Assembly (NCBI RefSeq): GCF_013694245.2
Contig: NZ_CP059322.2
Span: 3,169,001-3,233,000, forward strand
Length of the DNA: 64,000 nt
Origin: Micromonospora ferruginea
Lineage (GTDB): Bacteria > Actinomycetota > Actinomycetes > Mycobacteriales > Micromonosporaceae
Direction of reading: 5' to 3'
The position numbers were made by a program, and so were the translations under genes. Positions 18,119-26,044 of the stretch are shown one piece after another (the first letter of the stretch is position 1; every line of letters starts with the position of its first letter). A model generated the notes under the pieces. It was not told where the DNA came from and did not search any database. It was given only the letters and a program-made list of their open reading frames with translations.

Positions 18119-19185
18119 ATGGCAGCACCATCCCGCCGTACGGTCGCGCGCTCGCGGCACTCACCGTCCTGCTGGGCACGGCCGCCGCCGGTGCCCCCGC
18201 CTCGGCCGACGGCCACGGGGACACCGGCGGCGGACGCCCGCCCCACGGTGCCCGGGCCGACGGGCGCATCGGCGTCCAACTCCTCGAGGCCACCCGGGGT
18301 CGCCGGGACGACCCGCGCGCCAGCATCTATCTCATCGACCACCTGAACCCGGGCGCGCGGATGACCCGCCGGTTCGCGGTGACCAACACCTCGAGCGGTC
18401 CACAACGGATCACGCTCTCCGTCGGGCCCGCCCAGATCACCGGGAACGAGTTCGTCCCCAGCGACGACCCGCAGGCCAACGAGCTGCCCGAATGGGTGAC
18501 CGTGAACCGCCGGACGTTCGTCGCCCCGCCGGACAGCACCACCGAGCTGCGCGCCACGGTCGCCGTCCCGCCCGACGCCTCGCGCGGTGAGCGCTACGGC
18601 GCCATCTGGGCGGCGGTCGCCTCCCGGCAGAAGGACCGCCAGGGAACCGAGGTCGAACAGGTCAACCGGGTGGGCATCCGGATCTACCTGGACGTCGGGC
18701 CGGGCGGCGACCCGCCCTCCGACTTCGGCATCGGCGACCTGGTCCCCGGTCGCACCGACACCGGCGACCCGGTGGTGCGCGCCACCGTCCACAACACCGG
18801 TGAGCGGGCCCTGGACATGACCGGGAAGCTCTGGCTGTCGGACGGGCCGGGCGGCCTCACCGCCGGGCCGTTCCCCGCCCAGCTCGGCACCACCGTGCCG
18901 ATCGGGGGCAGCGCGCAGGTGCAGGTGCCCCTGGACCGGCAGCTCCCGAACGGGCCCTGGCGGGTGCGGCTGCGCCTGGAGAGCGGCCGGATCCACCGGG
19001 AGGCCACCGGCACCCTGACCTTCCCGGACGGCCGTAACGCCTGGGGCGCCCCGGCCAGCGCCGACGGCTCCCGGCGGTGGGTTCTGCTGCTCGCCGGCCT
19101 GGCCGCGCTGCTCCTGGCCGTCCTGCCCTTCGTCGTCTCCCCCACCCTGCGCGCCCGCGTCCGCCGGCAGTTCGCCTCCCGCTGA
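18119..19185 (+). CDS. DUF916-like WxL-binding membrane protein, with apparent one-base deletion in the signal peptide
   Basis: The frame that ends at 19185 encodes RIGVQLLEA, an IYLIDHLNPG segment, then two Ig-like beta domains, a C-terminal membrane helix (LLLAGLAALLLAVLPFVV) and a basic tail. This is the layout of DUF916 proteins that bind peptidoglycan and WxL partners. No usable start codon exists in that frame after the previous stop at 18112. The ATG at 18119 begins MAAPSRRTV in another frame; adding one base at about 18150 would join it to a perfect signal peptide (ALAALTVLLGTAAAGAPASA). So the gene is either broken or miscalled by one base. A shorter in-frame ATG at 18361 would lack any export signal. 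Confidence 0.6.
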
Positions 19186-19191
19186 ACCCCC

Positions 19192-19217
19192 GGGCGGCGG
19201 CGCTCAGGCCGCCGCCC
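19192..19217. terminator. Bidirectional terminator hairpin
   Basis: A perfect 10-bp stem, GGGCGGCGGC with GCCGCCGCCC, around the loop GCTCAG lies between two convergent genes. It includes the stop codon of the GNAT gene. Confidence 0.6.
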
Positions 19218-19764
19218 GCCACTCCCGCGCCAGCACGGCGTACACGGCCTCGTCGGTCCACTCGCCCTTGACGAACTCGTTCTCCCGCAGGTGCGCCTCA
19301 CGCCGCATGCCCAGCCGCTCCAGCACCCGGGCCGAGGCCGCGTTGCGGGCATCCAGCCGACCCACGATCCGGTGCAGGCCCAGCCCCTCGAAGCCCAGGC
19401 GCAGCAGCTCCCGGGCCGCCTCGGTGACGTAGCCGCGGCCGGTGTGGTCGGGGTGGGCCACGTAGCCGATCTCACCCTGCCGGTGCTCCCGGCTGGTCCA
19501 GGTCAGCAGCACGTCACCGACGAAATCGCCGGTGCCGGCCAACGTCACGGCCAGGTTGAGCACGTCGCCCTCCACGCGCAGCGCGGTGCGCCGGACCAGC
19601 CGGTCGATCGCCGCCCGGGCGGCCTCGTCGTCGTAGGGCTGGTGGTAGAGGAAGCGGGTGACCTCCGGGCGGCCCCGGTAGTCCCGGACCACGGCGAGGT
19701 CGTCGGCGGTGAAGGCCCGCAGCACCAGGCGGTCGGTGCGCAGCGGCAGATCGGGTACGAGCAC
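19204..19764 (-). CDS. GNAT family N-acetyltransferase (RimJ/RimL type)
   Basis: A protein of about 186 residues that would move an acetyl group from acetyl-CoA to an amine, possibly a protein N-terminus. It has the RimJ-like start LPLRTDRLVLRAFTADD and the acetyl-CoA loop HPDHTGRGYVTEAA. It also has the NAASARVLERLGMRREAHLR segment typical of this subfamily. The frame is open to ATG 19800, but homology begins at about the GTG at 19764. It is a single gene convergent with the surface-protein cluster. Confidence 0.85.
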   Translation of the reverse strand: MLVPDLPLRTDRLVLRAFTADDLAVVRDYRGRPEVTRFLYHQPYDDEAARAAIDRLVRRTALRVEGDVLNLAVTLAGTGDFVGDVLLTWTSREHRQGEIGYVAHPDHTGRGYVTEAARELLRLGFEGLGLHRIVGRLDARNAASARVLERLGMRREAHLRENEFVKGEWTDEAVYAVLAREWRAAA

Positions 19765-19878
19765 CCCGGCAGGGTACGCGCGACCGCGGGTCGCCCCCAC
19801 GCGTTTTCCGCGGAGCGCAGACGACGAACGCCGGGCACCCGGATCAGGGGTGTCCGGCGTTCGGCCCGGCGTACGCGG

Positions 19879-20628
19879 TCAGCCGACCGCGGCCATCACC
19901 TCGTCGGAGACGTCGAAGTTGGCGTAGACGTTCTGCACGTCGTCGCAGTCCTCCAGGACGTCGATCAGCTTGAAGATCTTGCGGGCGCCCTCCTCGTCCA
20001 GCGGCACGTTCACGCTGGGCACGAGCGACGACTCGGCCGACTCGTATTCGATGCCGGCGTCCTGCAACGCGGTGCGCACCGCGATCAGATCGCCCGGCTC
20101 GGAGATCACCTCGAACGCCTCGTCGAGGTCGTTGACCTCCTCCGCGCCGGCGTCGAGGACGGCCATCATCACGTCGTCCTCGCTGGTGCCGGCCTTCGGC
20201 ACGATCACCACGCCCTTGCGGGAGAACATGTACGACACCGAGCCGGCGTCGGCGAGCGAGCCGCCGTTGCGGGTCAGCGCCGTGCGGACCTCGGTGGCGG
20301 CGCGGTTGCGGTTGTCGGTCAGGCACTCGATCAGCATCGCCACGCCGCTGGGGCCGTAGCCCTCGTACATGATCGTCTGCCAGTCGGCGCCGCCGGCCTC
20401 CAGGCCGGAGCCGCGCTTGACCGCGCGGTCGATGTTGTCGTTCGGGACCGAGTTCTTCTTCGCCTTCTGGATGGCGTCGAAGAGGGTGGGGTTGCCGGCC
20501 GGGTCGCCGCCGCCGGTGCGGGCCGCCACCTCGACGTTCTTGATCAGCTTGGCGAACATCTTGCCGCGCTTGGCGTCGATCACGGCCTTCTTGTGCTTGG
20601 TGGTCGCCCACTTTGAGTGGCCGGACAT
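19879..20628 (-). CDS. yebC: YebC/PmpR family protein
   Basis: A 249-residue protein of full family length, with the invariant N-terminus [15 protein letters not shown] and the middle [13 protein letters not shown] motif. Members are described as transcriptional regulators and, more recently, as factors that help ribosomes through proline-rich stretches. In actinobacteria the gene usually sits upstream of ruvCAB and downstream of pdxST, and the pdxT-pdxS pair is indeed just upstream here. A TAGGAT box on the minus strand (20692-20697) is a candidate -10, giving a leader of about 60 nt. A GGAGGTACTC-type ribosome site precedes the ATG. Confidence 0.95.
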   Translation of the reverse strand: MSGHSKWATTKHKKAVIDAKRGKMFAKLIKNVEVAARTGGGDPAGNPTLFDAIQKAKKNSVPNDNIDRAVKRGSGLEAGGADWQTIMYEGYGPSGVAMLIECLTDNRNRAATEVRTALTRNGGSLADAGSVSYMFSRKGVVIVPKAGTSEDDVMMAVLDAGAEEVNDLDEAFEVISEPGDLIAVRTALQDAGIEYESAESSLVPSVNVPLDEEGARKIFKLIDVLEDCDDVQNVYANFDVSDEVMAAVG

Positions 20629-20762
20629 CTGAGTACCTCCGTTAGTGATCCACGCCTGCGTCGACAGCCCACGCCGGAGCCGAACCCGGCAATCCTACCG
20701 AGCGGACGTCACCGCGCGTCACTCCCGTCACGACGACCGGCACGGTACGCGCCGCCGACCGG

Positions 20763-21368
20763 TCAGGCGGCGGCCCGGACCACGTCCACGAAGAGGCGGT
20801 GCAGGCGCAGGTCACCGGTCAGCTCCGGGTGGAACGAGGTGGCCAGCAGGTTGCCCTGGCGGACCGCGACGATCCGCCCTTCGGCCGGGCCGTCCGTGAC
20901 CCGGCCCAGCACCTCGACGTCCGGGCCGACCCGCTCCACCCACGGCGCGCGGATGAACACCGCGTGGAACGGCTCACCGTCGACGCCGGCGATCGACACC
21001 GGGGCCTCGAACGAGTCCACCTGCCGGCCGAACGCGTTGCGCCGGACCGTCATGCCGATGCCGGCGAAGCCGCGCTGGTCGGGGCGGCCGTCCAGGACCT
21101 CCGCGGCCAGCATGATCATGCCGGCGCAGGAGCCGTAGACCGGCATGCCGCCGGCGATCCGCTTGTCGATCGGCTCGCGCATCTCGAAGATGTCCACCAG
21201 CTTGCTGATCGTGGTCGACTCGCCGCCGGGCACCACCAGGCCGTCGACCGCGTCCAGCTCGCCGGGGCGGCGCACCGGGCGGGCGTCGGCGCCCGCGCCG
21301 GTCAGCGCCGCGACGTGTTCGCGTACGTCGCCCTGAAGCGCGAGCACGCCGATCACGGGTACGGTCAC
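20763..21368 (-). CDS. pdxT: Pyridoxal 5'-phosphate synthase glutaminase subunit PdxT
   Basis: The 201-residue class I glutamine amidotransferase releases ammonia for PdxS. It shows [12 protein letters not shown], the GGESTT oxyanion region, the nucleophile cysteine in GSCAGMI and the HPE catalytic pair near the end. It starts with GTG at 21368 and follows pdxS on the same strand after a 71 nt spacer that is largely occupied by dispersed repeat R3. Confidence 0.96.
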   Translation of the reverse strand: MTVPVIGVLALQGDVREHVAALTGAGADARPVRRPGELDAVDGLVVPGGESTTISKLVDIFEMREPIDKRIAGGMPVYGSCAGMIMLAAEVLDGRPDQRGFAGIGMTVRRNAFGRQVDSFEAPVSIAGVDGEPFHAVFIRAPWVERVGPDVEVLGRVTDGPAEGRIVAVRQGNLLATSFHPELTGDLRLHRLFVDVVRAAA

Positions 21369-21387
21369 GCCGCTCCTCCCAGAGGTG

Positions 21388-21442
21388 TTAGGCGGGGGCC
21401 CCGCCTATACCGAAAACGTTAAGAAGGGGCCCCTCCTTCTCA
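21388..21442. repeat. Dispersed palindromic element R3, copy 1
   Basis: Two adjacent hairpins (GGCGGGG/CCCCGCC, then AGAAGG/CCTTCT) are joined by TATACCGAAAACGTTA. About 87 percent of the 55 positions match the copy at 46208-46262 in the same orientation. It sits between pdxS and pdxT and overlaps the pdxS stop codon, so it may act as an attenuating hairpin within the operon. Confidence 0.75.
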
Positions 21443-22351
21443 CCAGCCGCGCTCGGCCAGGCGGTGCGGCTGGGGGATGTCGTCGACGTTGATGCCGACC
21501 ATCGCCTCGCCCAGGCCACGGGACACCTTGGCCAGCACGTCCGGGTCGTCGTGGAACGTGGTCGCCTTGACGATCGCGGCGGCCCGCTGCGCCGGGTTGC
21601 CGGACTTGAAGATGCCCGAGCCGACGAAGACGCCCTCGGCGCCGAGCTGCATCATCATGGCCGCGTCGGCCGGGGTGGCGATGCCGCCGGCGGTGAACAG
21701 CACGACCGGCAGCTTGCCGCGCTCGGCGACCTCCTTCACCAGCTCGTACGGGGCCTGCAGCTCCTTCGCCGCGACGAACAGCTCGTCGGCCGGCAGGTTC
21801 GCCAGCCGGCGGATCTCCTGCCGGATCTTCCGCATGTGGGTGGTGGCGTTGGAGACGTCCCCGGTGCCCGCCTCACCCTTCGAGCGGATCATGGCCGCGC
21901 CCTCGGTGATCCGGCGCAGCGCCTCACCCAGGTTGGTCGCGCCGCACACGAACGGGACGGTGAACGCCCACTTGTCGATGTGGTTGGCGTAGTCGGCCGG
22001 GGTCAGCACCTCGGACTCGTCGACGTAGTCGACGCCGAGCGACTGGAGGACCTGCGCCTCGACGAAGTGGCCGATGCGGGCCTTGGCCATCACCGGGATC
22101 GAGACGGCGGCGATGATGCCGTCGATCATGTCCGGGTCGCTCATCCGGGACACGCCGCCCTGGGCGCGGATGTCGGCCGGCACCCGCTCCAGCGCCATCA
22201 CGGCGACGGCGCCGGCGTCCTCGGCGATCTTGGCCTGCTCGGGGGTGACCACGTCCATGATCACGCCGCCCTTGAGCATCTCGGCCATGCCACGCTTGAC
22301 GCGGGCGGTGCCGACGGCGGGATCGGTGGTCGGGGCGCTGGATTCAGACAC
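21440..22351 (-). CDS. pdxS: Pyridoxal 5'-phosphate synthase lyase subunit PdxS
   Basis: This 303-residue (beta/alpha)8 enzyme builds PLP from ribose 5-phosphate, glyceraldehyde 3-phosphate and ammonia. Family signatures are complete: [18 protein letters not shown] with its catalytic lysine, [12 protein letters not shown], and the phosphate loop [23 protein letters not shown] near the C-terminus. It forms a dodecamer with PdxT, encoded just downstream. Confidence 0.97.
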   Translation of the reverse strand: MSESSAPTTDPAVGTARVKRGMAEMLKGGVIMDVVTPEQAKIAEDAGAVAVMALERVPADIRAQGGVSRMSDPDMIDGIIAAVSIPVMAKARIGHFVEAQVLQSLGVDYVDESEVLTPADYANHIDKWAFTVPFVCGATNLGEALRRITEGAAMIRSKGEAGTGDVSNATTHMRKIRQEIRRLANLPADELFVAAKELQAPYELVKEVAERGKLPVVLFTAGGIATPADAAMMMQLGAEGVFVGSGIFKSGNPAQRAAAIVKATTFHDDPDVLAKVSRGLGEAMVGINVDDIPQPHRLAERGW

Positions 22352-22483
22352 GGGTCATCGCTCCTCGGCGTGCTGTCACGGTGGGCTGCGCGGAAATGCT
22401 AAAGCCGCCGCGACGCCGCTCCGACAGCCAATCGCACCCACGGTGGCCTGCCCTGTGGCCGCCGTCACGGCCACCGGTGGCGC

Positions 22484-22987
22484 TCAGCCGGTGGTCACGT
22501 CCGCGCGCGGGGCCAGCGTCGGGTCGTCGATGTCGAAGTAGCGGGGCCAGTCCCGGCCCCGCCCCATCCGGAACAGCCGCACCAGCGGACGCCCCCGCGC
22601 CGACCGGGCGTCCCGGACCAGGTCGGTGTGCACCTGCCGGGCCAGCGCCAGCCGCCGGCTGGCCGCGATCACCGCGCCGCAGGCCGGATCGTCCGGAGCC
22701 AGCCGCACCGCCCGCAACTGCCGGGTCAGGTCGTTCTCGGCGGCCTCACGCTCCTCCGGGACCGCGTCCAGGGCGATCCGGGCGGCGGCGTACAGCTCCA
22801 CGCCGTACCGCTGCTCGGCCAGCACCGCGGCGGCGGCCGCGCGGCGCAGCAGGTGGGCGTCGAGCGCGCGGGCCGCCGAGTCCGCGCGGACCTGCAGCCG
22901 CTGCACCCGGCCGGCGGTCCAGATCAGGTACGCCGAGACCAGCCCGAGCACCAGGGCCGCACCCACCACCCACCACATGCCCCGCAT
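22484..22987 (-). CDS. Membrane-anchored protein of unknown function, LemA-like topology
   Basis: A 167-residue protein with one N-terminal membrane helix (WWVVGAALVLGLVSAYLIW). Long alpha-helical segments follow (RVQRLQVRADSAARALDAH), with a short acidic tail. The layout is like LemA-type proteins, with the helical part in the cytoplasm or outside, but sequence identity is not evident. The ATG at 22987 with GAGGAG 10 nt upstream is chosen over the upstream ATG at 23005. It is the last gene after pimA on the same strand, 82 nt away. Confidence 0.6.
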   Translation of the reverse strand: MRGMWWVVGAALVLGLVSAYLIWTAGRVQRLQVRADSAARALDAHLLRRAAAAAVLAEQRYGVELYAAARIALDAVPEEREAAENDLTRQLRAVRLAPDDPACGAVIAASRRLALARQVHTDLVRDARSARGRPLVRLFRMGRGRDWPRYFDIDDPTLAPRADVTTG

Positions 22988-23069
22988 CGTAGTGCCGCTC
23001 CTCATCCCGCCCGGCCGGCGCGGGCACCGGTCGACGCGCTCGTCACAGCGGCCCCACCGGCCACCGCGG

Positions 23070-24230
23070 TCAGCCCAGCCCCGCCCACTCCTGGTCCATG
23101 ACCCGGCCGTCGGTGGCCTCGATCGCGGCTGCGTATACCTCCAGAACGCGGCGGGCAACCACGGGCCAGTCGAAATTCGCCACCACCTGGTCGCCGGAGG
23201 CGGTCAGCCCGGCTCGCTGGCCGTCGTCGTCGAGCAGCTCGGACAGCACGGCGGCCAGCGCGACCGGGTCCCCGGTCGGGAAGAGCCGCCCGGCCCGCCC
23301 GCCGTCGAGCACCCGGCGGAACGCGTCCAGGTCGCTGGCGACCACGGTGGTCCCGGCGGCGAGCGCCTCGGTGAGGATCATCCCGAACGACTCCCCGCCG
23401 GTGTTCGGTGCGACGTAGAGGTGCGCGCTGCGCAGCATGCGCGCCTTGTCCGGCTCGGAGACCAGGCCGAGGAACGTGACCCGGTCGCGCAGGTCGGCCG
23501 GGAACCGCCCGTACAGCTCGTCGGCGTCGCCCGGACCGGCGACCAGCAGGCGCAGCCCGGGGCGGCGCGGGGCGAGCGCGACGAACGCGTCGCGCAGGAT
23601 CGGGAAGCCCTTGCGCGGCTCGGTGAACCGGCCCAGGAAGCCCAGCGTGCCGCCGCTGCCGGCCGCGCACTCCCCCGGCCAGCCGGGCAGCGGCTCCACC
23701 CCGGCGAACTTCGCCACCGCCACCCCGTTCGGGATCTCCACCGCGCCGCCGTCCATGTGCTCGACCTGCACCTTGCGGGCCAGCGCGCTGACCGCGATCC
23801 GGGCGGTGATCCGCTCCAGCAGGATCTGGAGCACGCCCTGCGCCGCGGAGAGCACCCGGGAGCGGGTCATCGCGGTATGGAAGGTGGCCACCACCGGGCC
23901 GCGGGCGCAGAGCACCGCCAGCATCGACAGGCTCGGGGTGAGCGGCTCGTGCACGTGCAGCACGTCGAAGTCGCCCCGGTTGATCCACCGACGGACCCGG
24001 GCGGTGGACACCGGGCCGAACGCGATCCGGGCCACCGACCCGTTGTACGGCAGCGGCACGGCCCGCCCCGCCGACACCACGTACGGCGGCAGCGCCGAGT
24101 CCTCGTCCGCCGGGGCCAGCACGCTCACCTCGTGCCCGAGGCCGAGCAGCGCCTCGGCCAGGTCCATCACGTGGTTCTGCACCCCGCCCGGGACGTCGAA
24201 GGAGTACGGGCACACGATGCCGATCCGCAT
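23070..24230 (-). CDS. pimA: Phosphatidylinositol alpha-mannosyltransferase PimA
   Basis: The 386-residue GT4 enzyme adds the first mannose from GDP-mannose to phosphatidylinositol on the cytoplasmic face of the membrane. It has the GGVQNHV acceptor loop near residue 15-21, the DVLHVHEPLTPSLS segment, the phosphate-binding RFTEPRKG and the ESFGMILTEALAAG donor motif. It is third in a pgsA-acyltransferase-pimA run whose order matches mycobacteria, so its assignment is well supported by context as well as by sequence. Confidence 0.95.
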   Translation of the reverse strand: MRIGIVCPYSFDVPGGVQNHVMDLAEALLGLGHEVSVLAPADEDSALPPYVVSAGRAVPLPYNGSVARIAFGPVSTARVRRWINRGDFDVLHVHEPLTPSLSMLAVLCARGPVVATFHTAMTRSRVLSAAQGVLQILLERITARIAVSALARKVQVEHMDGGAVEIPNGVAVAKFAGVEPLPGWPGECAAGSGGTLGFLGRFTEPRKGFPILRDAFVALAPRRPGLRLLVAGPGDADELYGRFPADLRDRVTFLGLVSEPDKARMLRSAHLYVAPNTGGESFGMILTEALAAGTTVVASDLDAFRRVLDGGRAGRLFPTGDPVALAAVLSELLDDDGQRAGLTASGDQVVANFDWPVVARRVLEVYAAAIEATDGRVMDQEWAGLG

Positions 24231-24239
24231 GGCGTCCCC

Positions 24240-25175
24240 CTAGACCGTCCCGGTGGCGGCCGGCGGCTGCGCCGACGTCGGCGCCCCGCCCGGACCCTGG
24301 TCCAGCCACATCCGCTGCAACATGTGCCAGTCTTGCGGATGCCGGGCGATGCCCGCCGCCAGACCGTCGGCAATCCGCTGGGTCACCACCTTCACCCGGG
24401 CGTCCAGCGGGGCGCTGTCCTCCGCCGGCAGCGGCAGCGGGCCGTCGATCGAGGCGCAGGCGGCGTCCGGCTCGTACCACATCGAGGCCACGTAGAGCGG
24501 CGCGCCGGTGCGCAACGCCAGCAGCGCCGGACCGGCCGGCATCCGGGTGCGACCGCCGAAGAAGTCCACCTCCACGCCCCGGGCGGAGAGGTCCCGGTCG
24601 GCGAGCAGGGGCACCACCGAGCCGGTCCGCAGCCGGTCCACCAGCACGTCGAACGGGGGGCGGGGGCCGCCGTGGGTGGGCAGGATCTCCATCCCCAGGC
24701 CGGCCCGGAACGCGACGAACCGCTCGTAGACGCCCTCCGGCTTCAGCCGTTCCATCACCGTGGTCATCGGCCAGCCGGTGGCCGCCACCCAGGCGCCGGC
24801 GGCGTCCCAGTTGCCGGCGTGCGGCAGCGCCACCACCGCGCCGCGCCCGGCCGCCACGTCGGCGGCGAGCAGCTCCGCGCCGTCGAGGCGGAACCCGGCG
24901 AGGATCTCCGGCCGGCTCAGGCCCGGCAGCCGGAACGCCTCCATCCAGTAGCGGGCGTACGAGCGCAGGCCGGCGCGCACCAGCGCGTCCAGCTCCGCCT
25001 CGGGCAGCTCCGGGCCGACCACCCGGCGCAGGTTGGAGCGCAGTCGACGCGTACCCCCGCCGTCGCGGCGGTGGGCGCGGTCGGCGCCCGCGCGGAAGGC
25101 CGCGGCCGCGACGGGCCGGGGCAGCGCCCGGATCAGGCGCCAGCCCGCGACGTAGCCCGCCTCGGTCAGGTTCAC
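24240..25175 (-). CDS. Phosphatidylinositol mannoside acyltransferase (PatA-like)
   Basis: This 311-residue protein of the LpxL/HtrB superfamily would add a fatty acyl chain to the mannose of PIM1/PIM2. The acyltransferase motif HX4D is seen as PHAGNWDAAG, followed by the conserved LADRDLSARGVEV segment. The GTG start at 25175 overlaps the pgsA stop by 4 nt, and pimA follows after 9 nt. Position between PIP synthase and PimA supports this over a lipid A type role. Confidence 0.92.
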   Translation of the reverse strand: MNLTEAGYVAGWRLIRALPRPVAAAAFRAGADRAHRRDGGGTRRLRSNLRRVVGPELPEAELDALVRAGLRSYARYWMEAFRLPGLSRPEILAGFRLDGAELLAADVAAGRGAVVALPHAGNWDAAGAWVAATGWPMTTVMERLKPEGVYERFVAFRAGLGMEILPTHGGPRPPFDVLVDRLRTGSVVPLLADRDLSARGVEVDFFGGRTRMPAGPALLALRTGAPLYVASMWYEPDAACASIDGPLPLPAEDSAPLDARVKVVTQRIADGLAAGIARHPQDWHMLQRMWLDQGPGGAPTSAQPPAATGTV

Positions 25176-25792
25176 TCGACGCCGACCCGCTGGGCCTGCC
25201 GGTACACGTGCGCCATCCGCTGCCCGACGGTGAAGATCGAGACGGCGGCGAGCAGCCAGAGCGCGACCTCCAGCGCCTGGTCCAGGCCGAGGCCGGTGAG
25301 CAGGCCACCGACCCCGACGATGAGCAGCCGCTCGGTGCGCTCGGCGATGCCGACGTTGCACGTCATGCCGAGCCCCTCGGCGCGGGCCTTGACGTAGGAG
25401 ACCAGCCCGCCGGCGGCCAGGCAGAGCAGCGCGGCGGCCACGCCGGAGTATTGGTGCTCGGTGGCCAGCCAGAAGGCGACCGCGCCGAACACCGCGCTGT
25501 CGGCGACCCGGTCCATGCTCGAGTCGAGGAACGCCCCGAACCGGGTGGAGCCGCCGCTCATCCGCGCCATCGTGCCGTCGAGCAGGTCGGTGAGGGCGAA
25601 GAGGGTGACGATCAGCGCACCGGCGACCAGATGGCCGCGCGCGCCGAAGCCGAGCGCGCCGACGAGCACGCCGACCGTGCCGGTCACGGTGACCGCGTTG
25701 GGGGACACACCCGCGCGGAGCAGTCCGCGCGCGATCGGCTCCACGACGCGGGTCATGCCCGCGCGGGCCGTCACTTGGAAGATCTTCGCCAT
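25172..25792 (-). CDS. pgsA: CDP-alcohol phosphatidyltransferase, phosphatidylinositol-phosphate synthase
   Basis: A 206-residue integral membrane enzyme that joins CDP-diacylglycerol with inositol 3-phosphate. The full CDP-alcohol signature is visible: DLLDGTMAR, then GAFLDSSMDR with four aspartates. Six helices are predicted. It heads the PIM synthesis operon. In mycobacteria thrS and the HIT gene come immediately before it; here they lie 5 kb away, with six unrelated features in between. Confidence 0.93.
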   Translation of the reverse strand: MAKIFQVTARAGMTRVVEPIARGLLRAGVSPNAVTVTGTVGVLVGALGFGARGHLVAGALIVTLFALTDLLDGTMARMSGGSTRFGAFLDSSMDRVADSAVFGAVAFWLATEHQYSGVAAALLCLAAGGLVSYVKARAEGLGMTCNVGIAERTERLLIVGVGGLLTGLGLDQALEVALWLLAAVSIFTVGQRMAHVYRQAQRVGVE

Positions 25793-26044
25793 GGCGGTCC
25801 CACGATAACGGCCGGCGGCGGCCGGGGACACAGCCGGGCGTACGACCCGCCCGGCGGGCCTTGTGCGGGCACCGGCGCGGGTGTGAGATCGAGCGTGGGA
25901 GGTGAGCCACTTCACCGGAGCACCGGTCGGCGTGCCCGTCCCGCAGCAGTCCACCGGAAGATATCGCCGCGGCGCCCGTCGGGGTCCGCTTCCCCGTCGC
26001 CCGCGGCGGTCGCCACCACCACCGGTTGAGGGAGGTGCGCCGCG

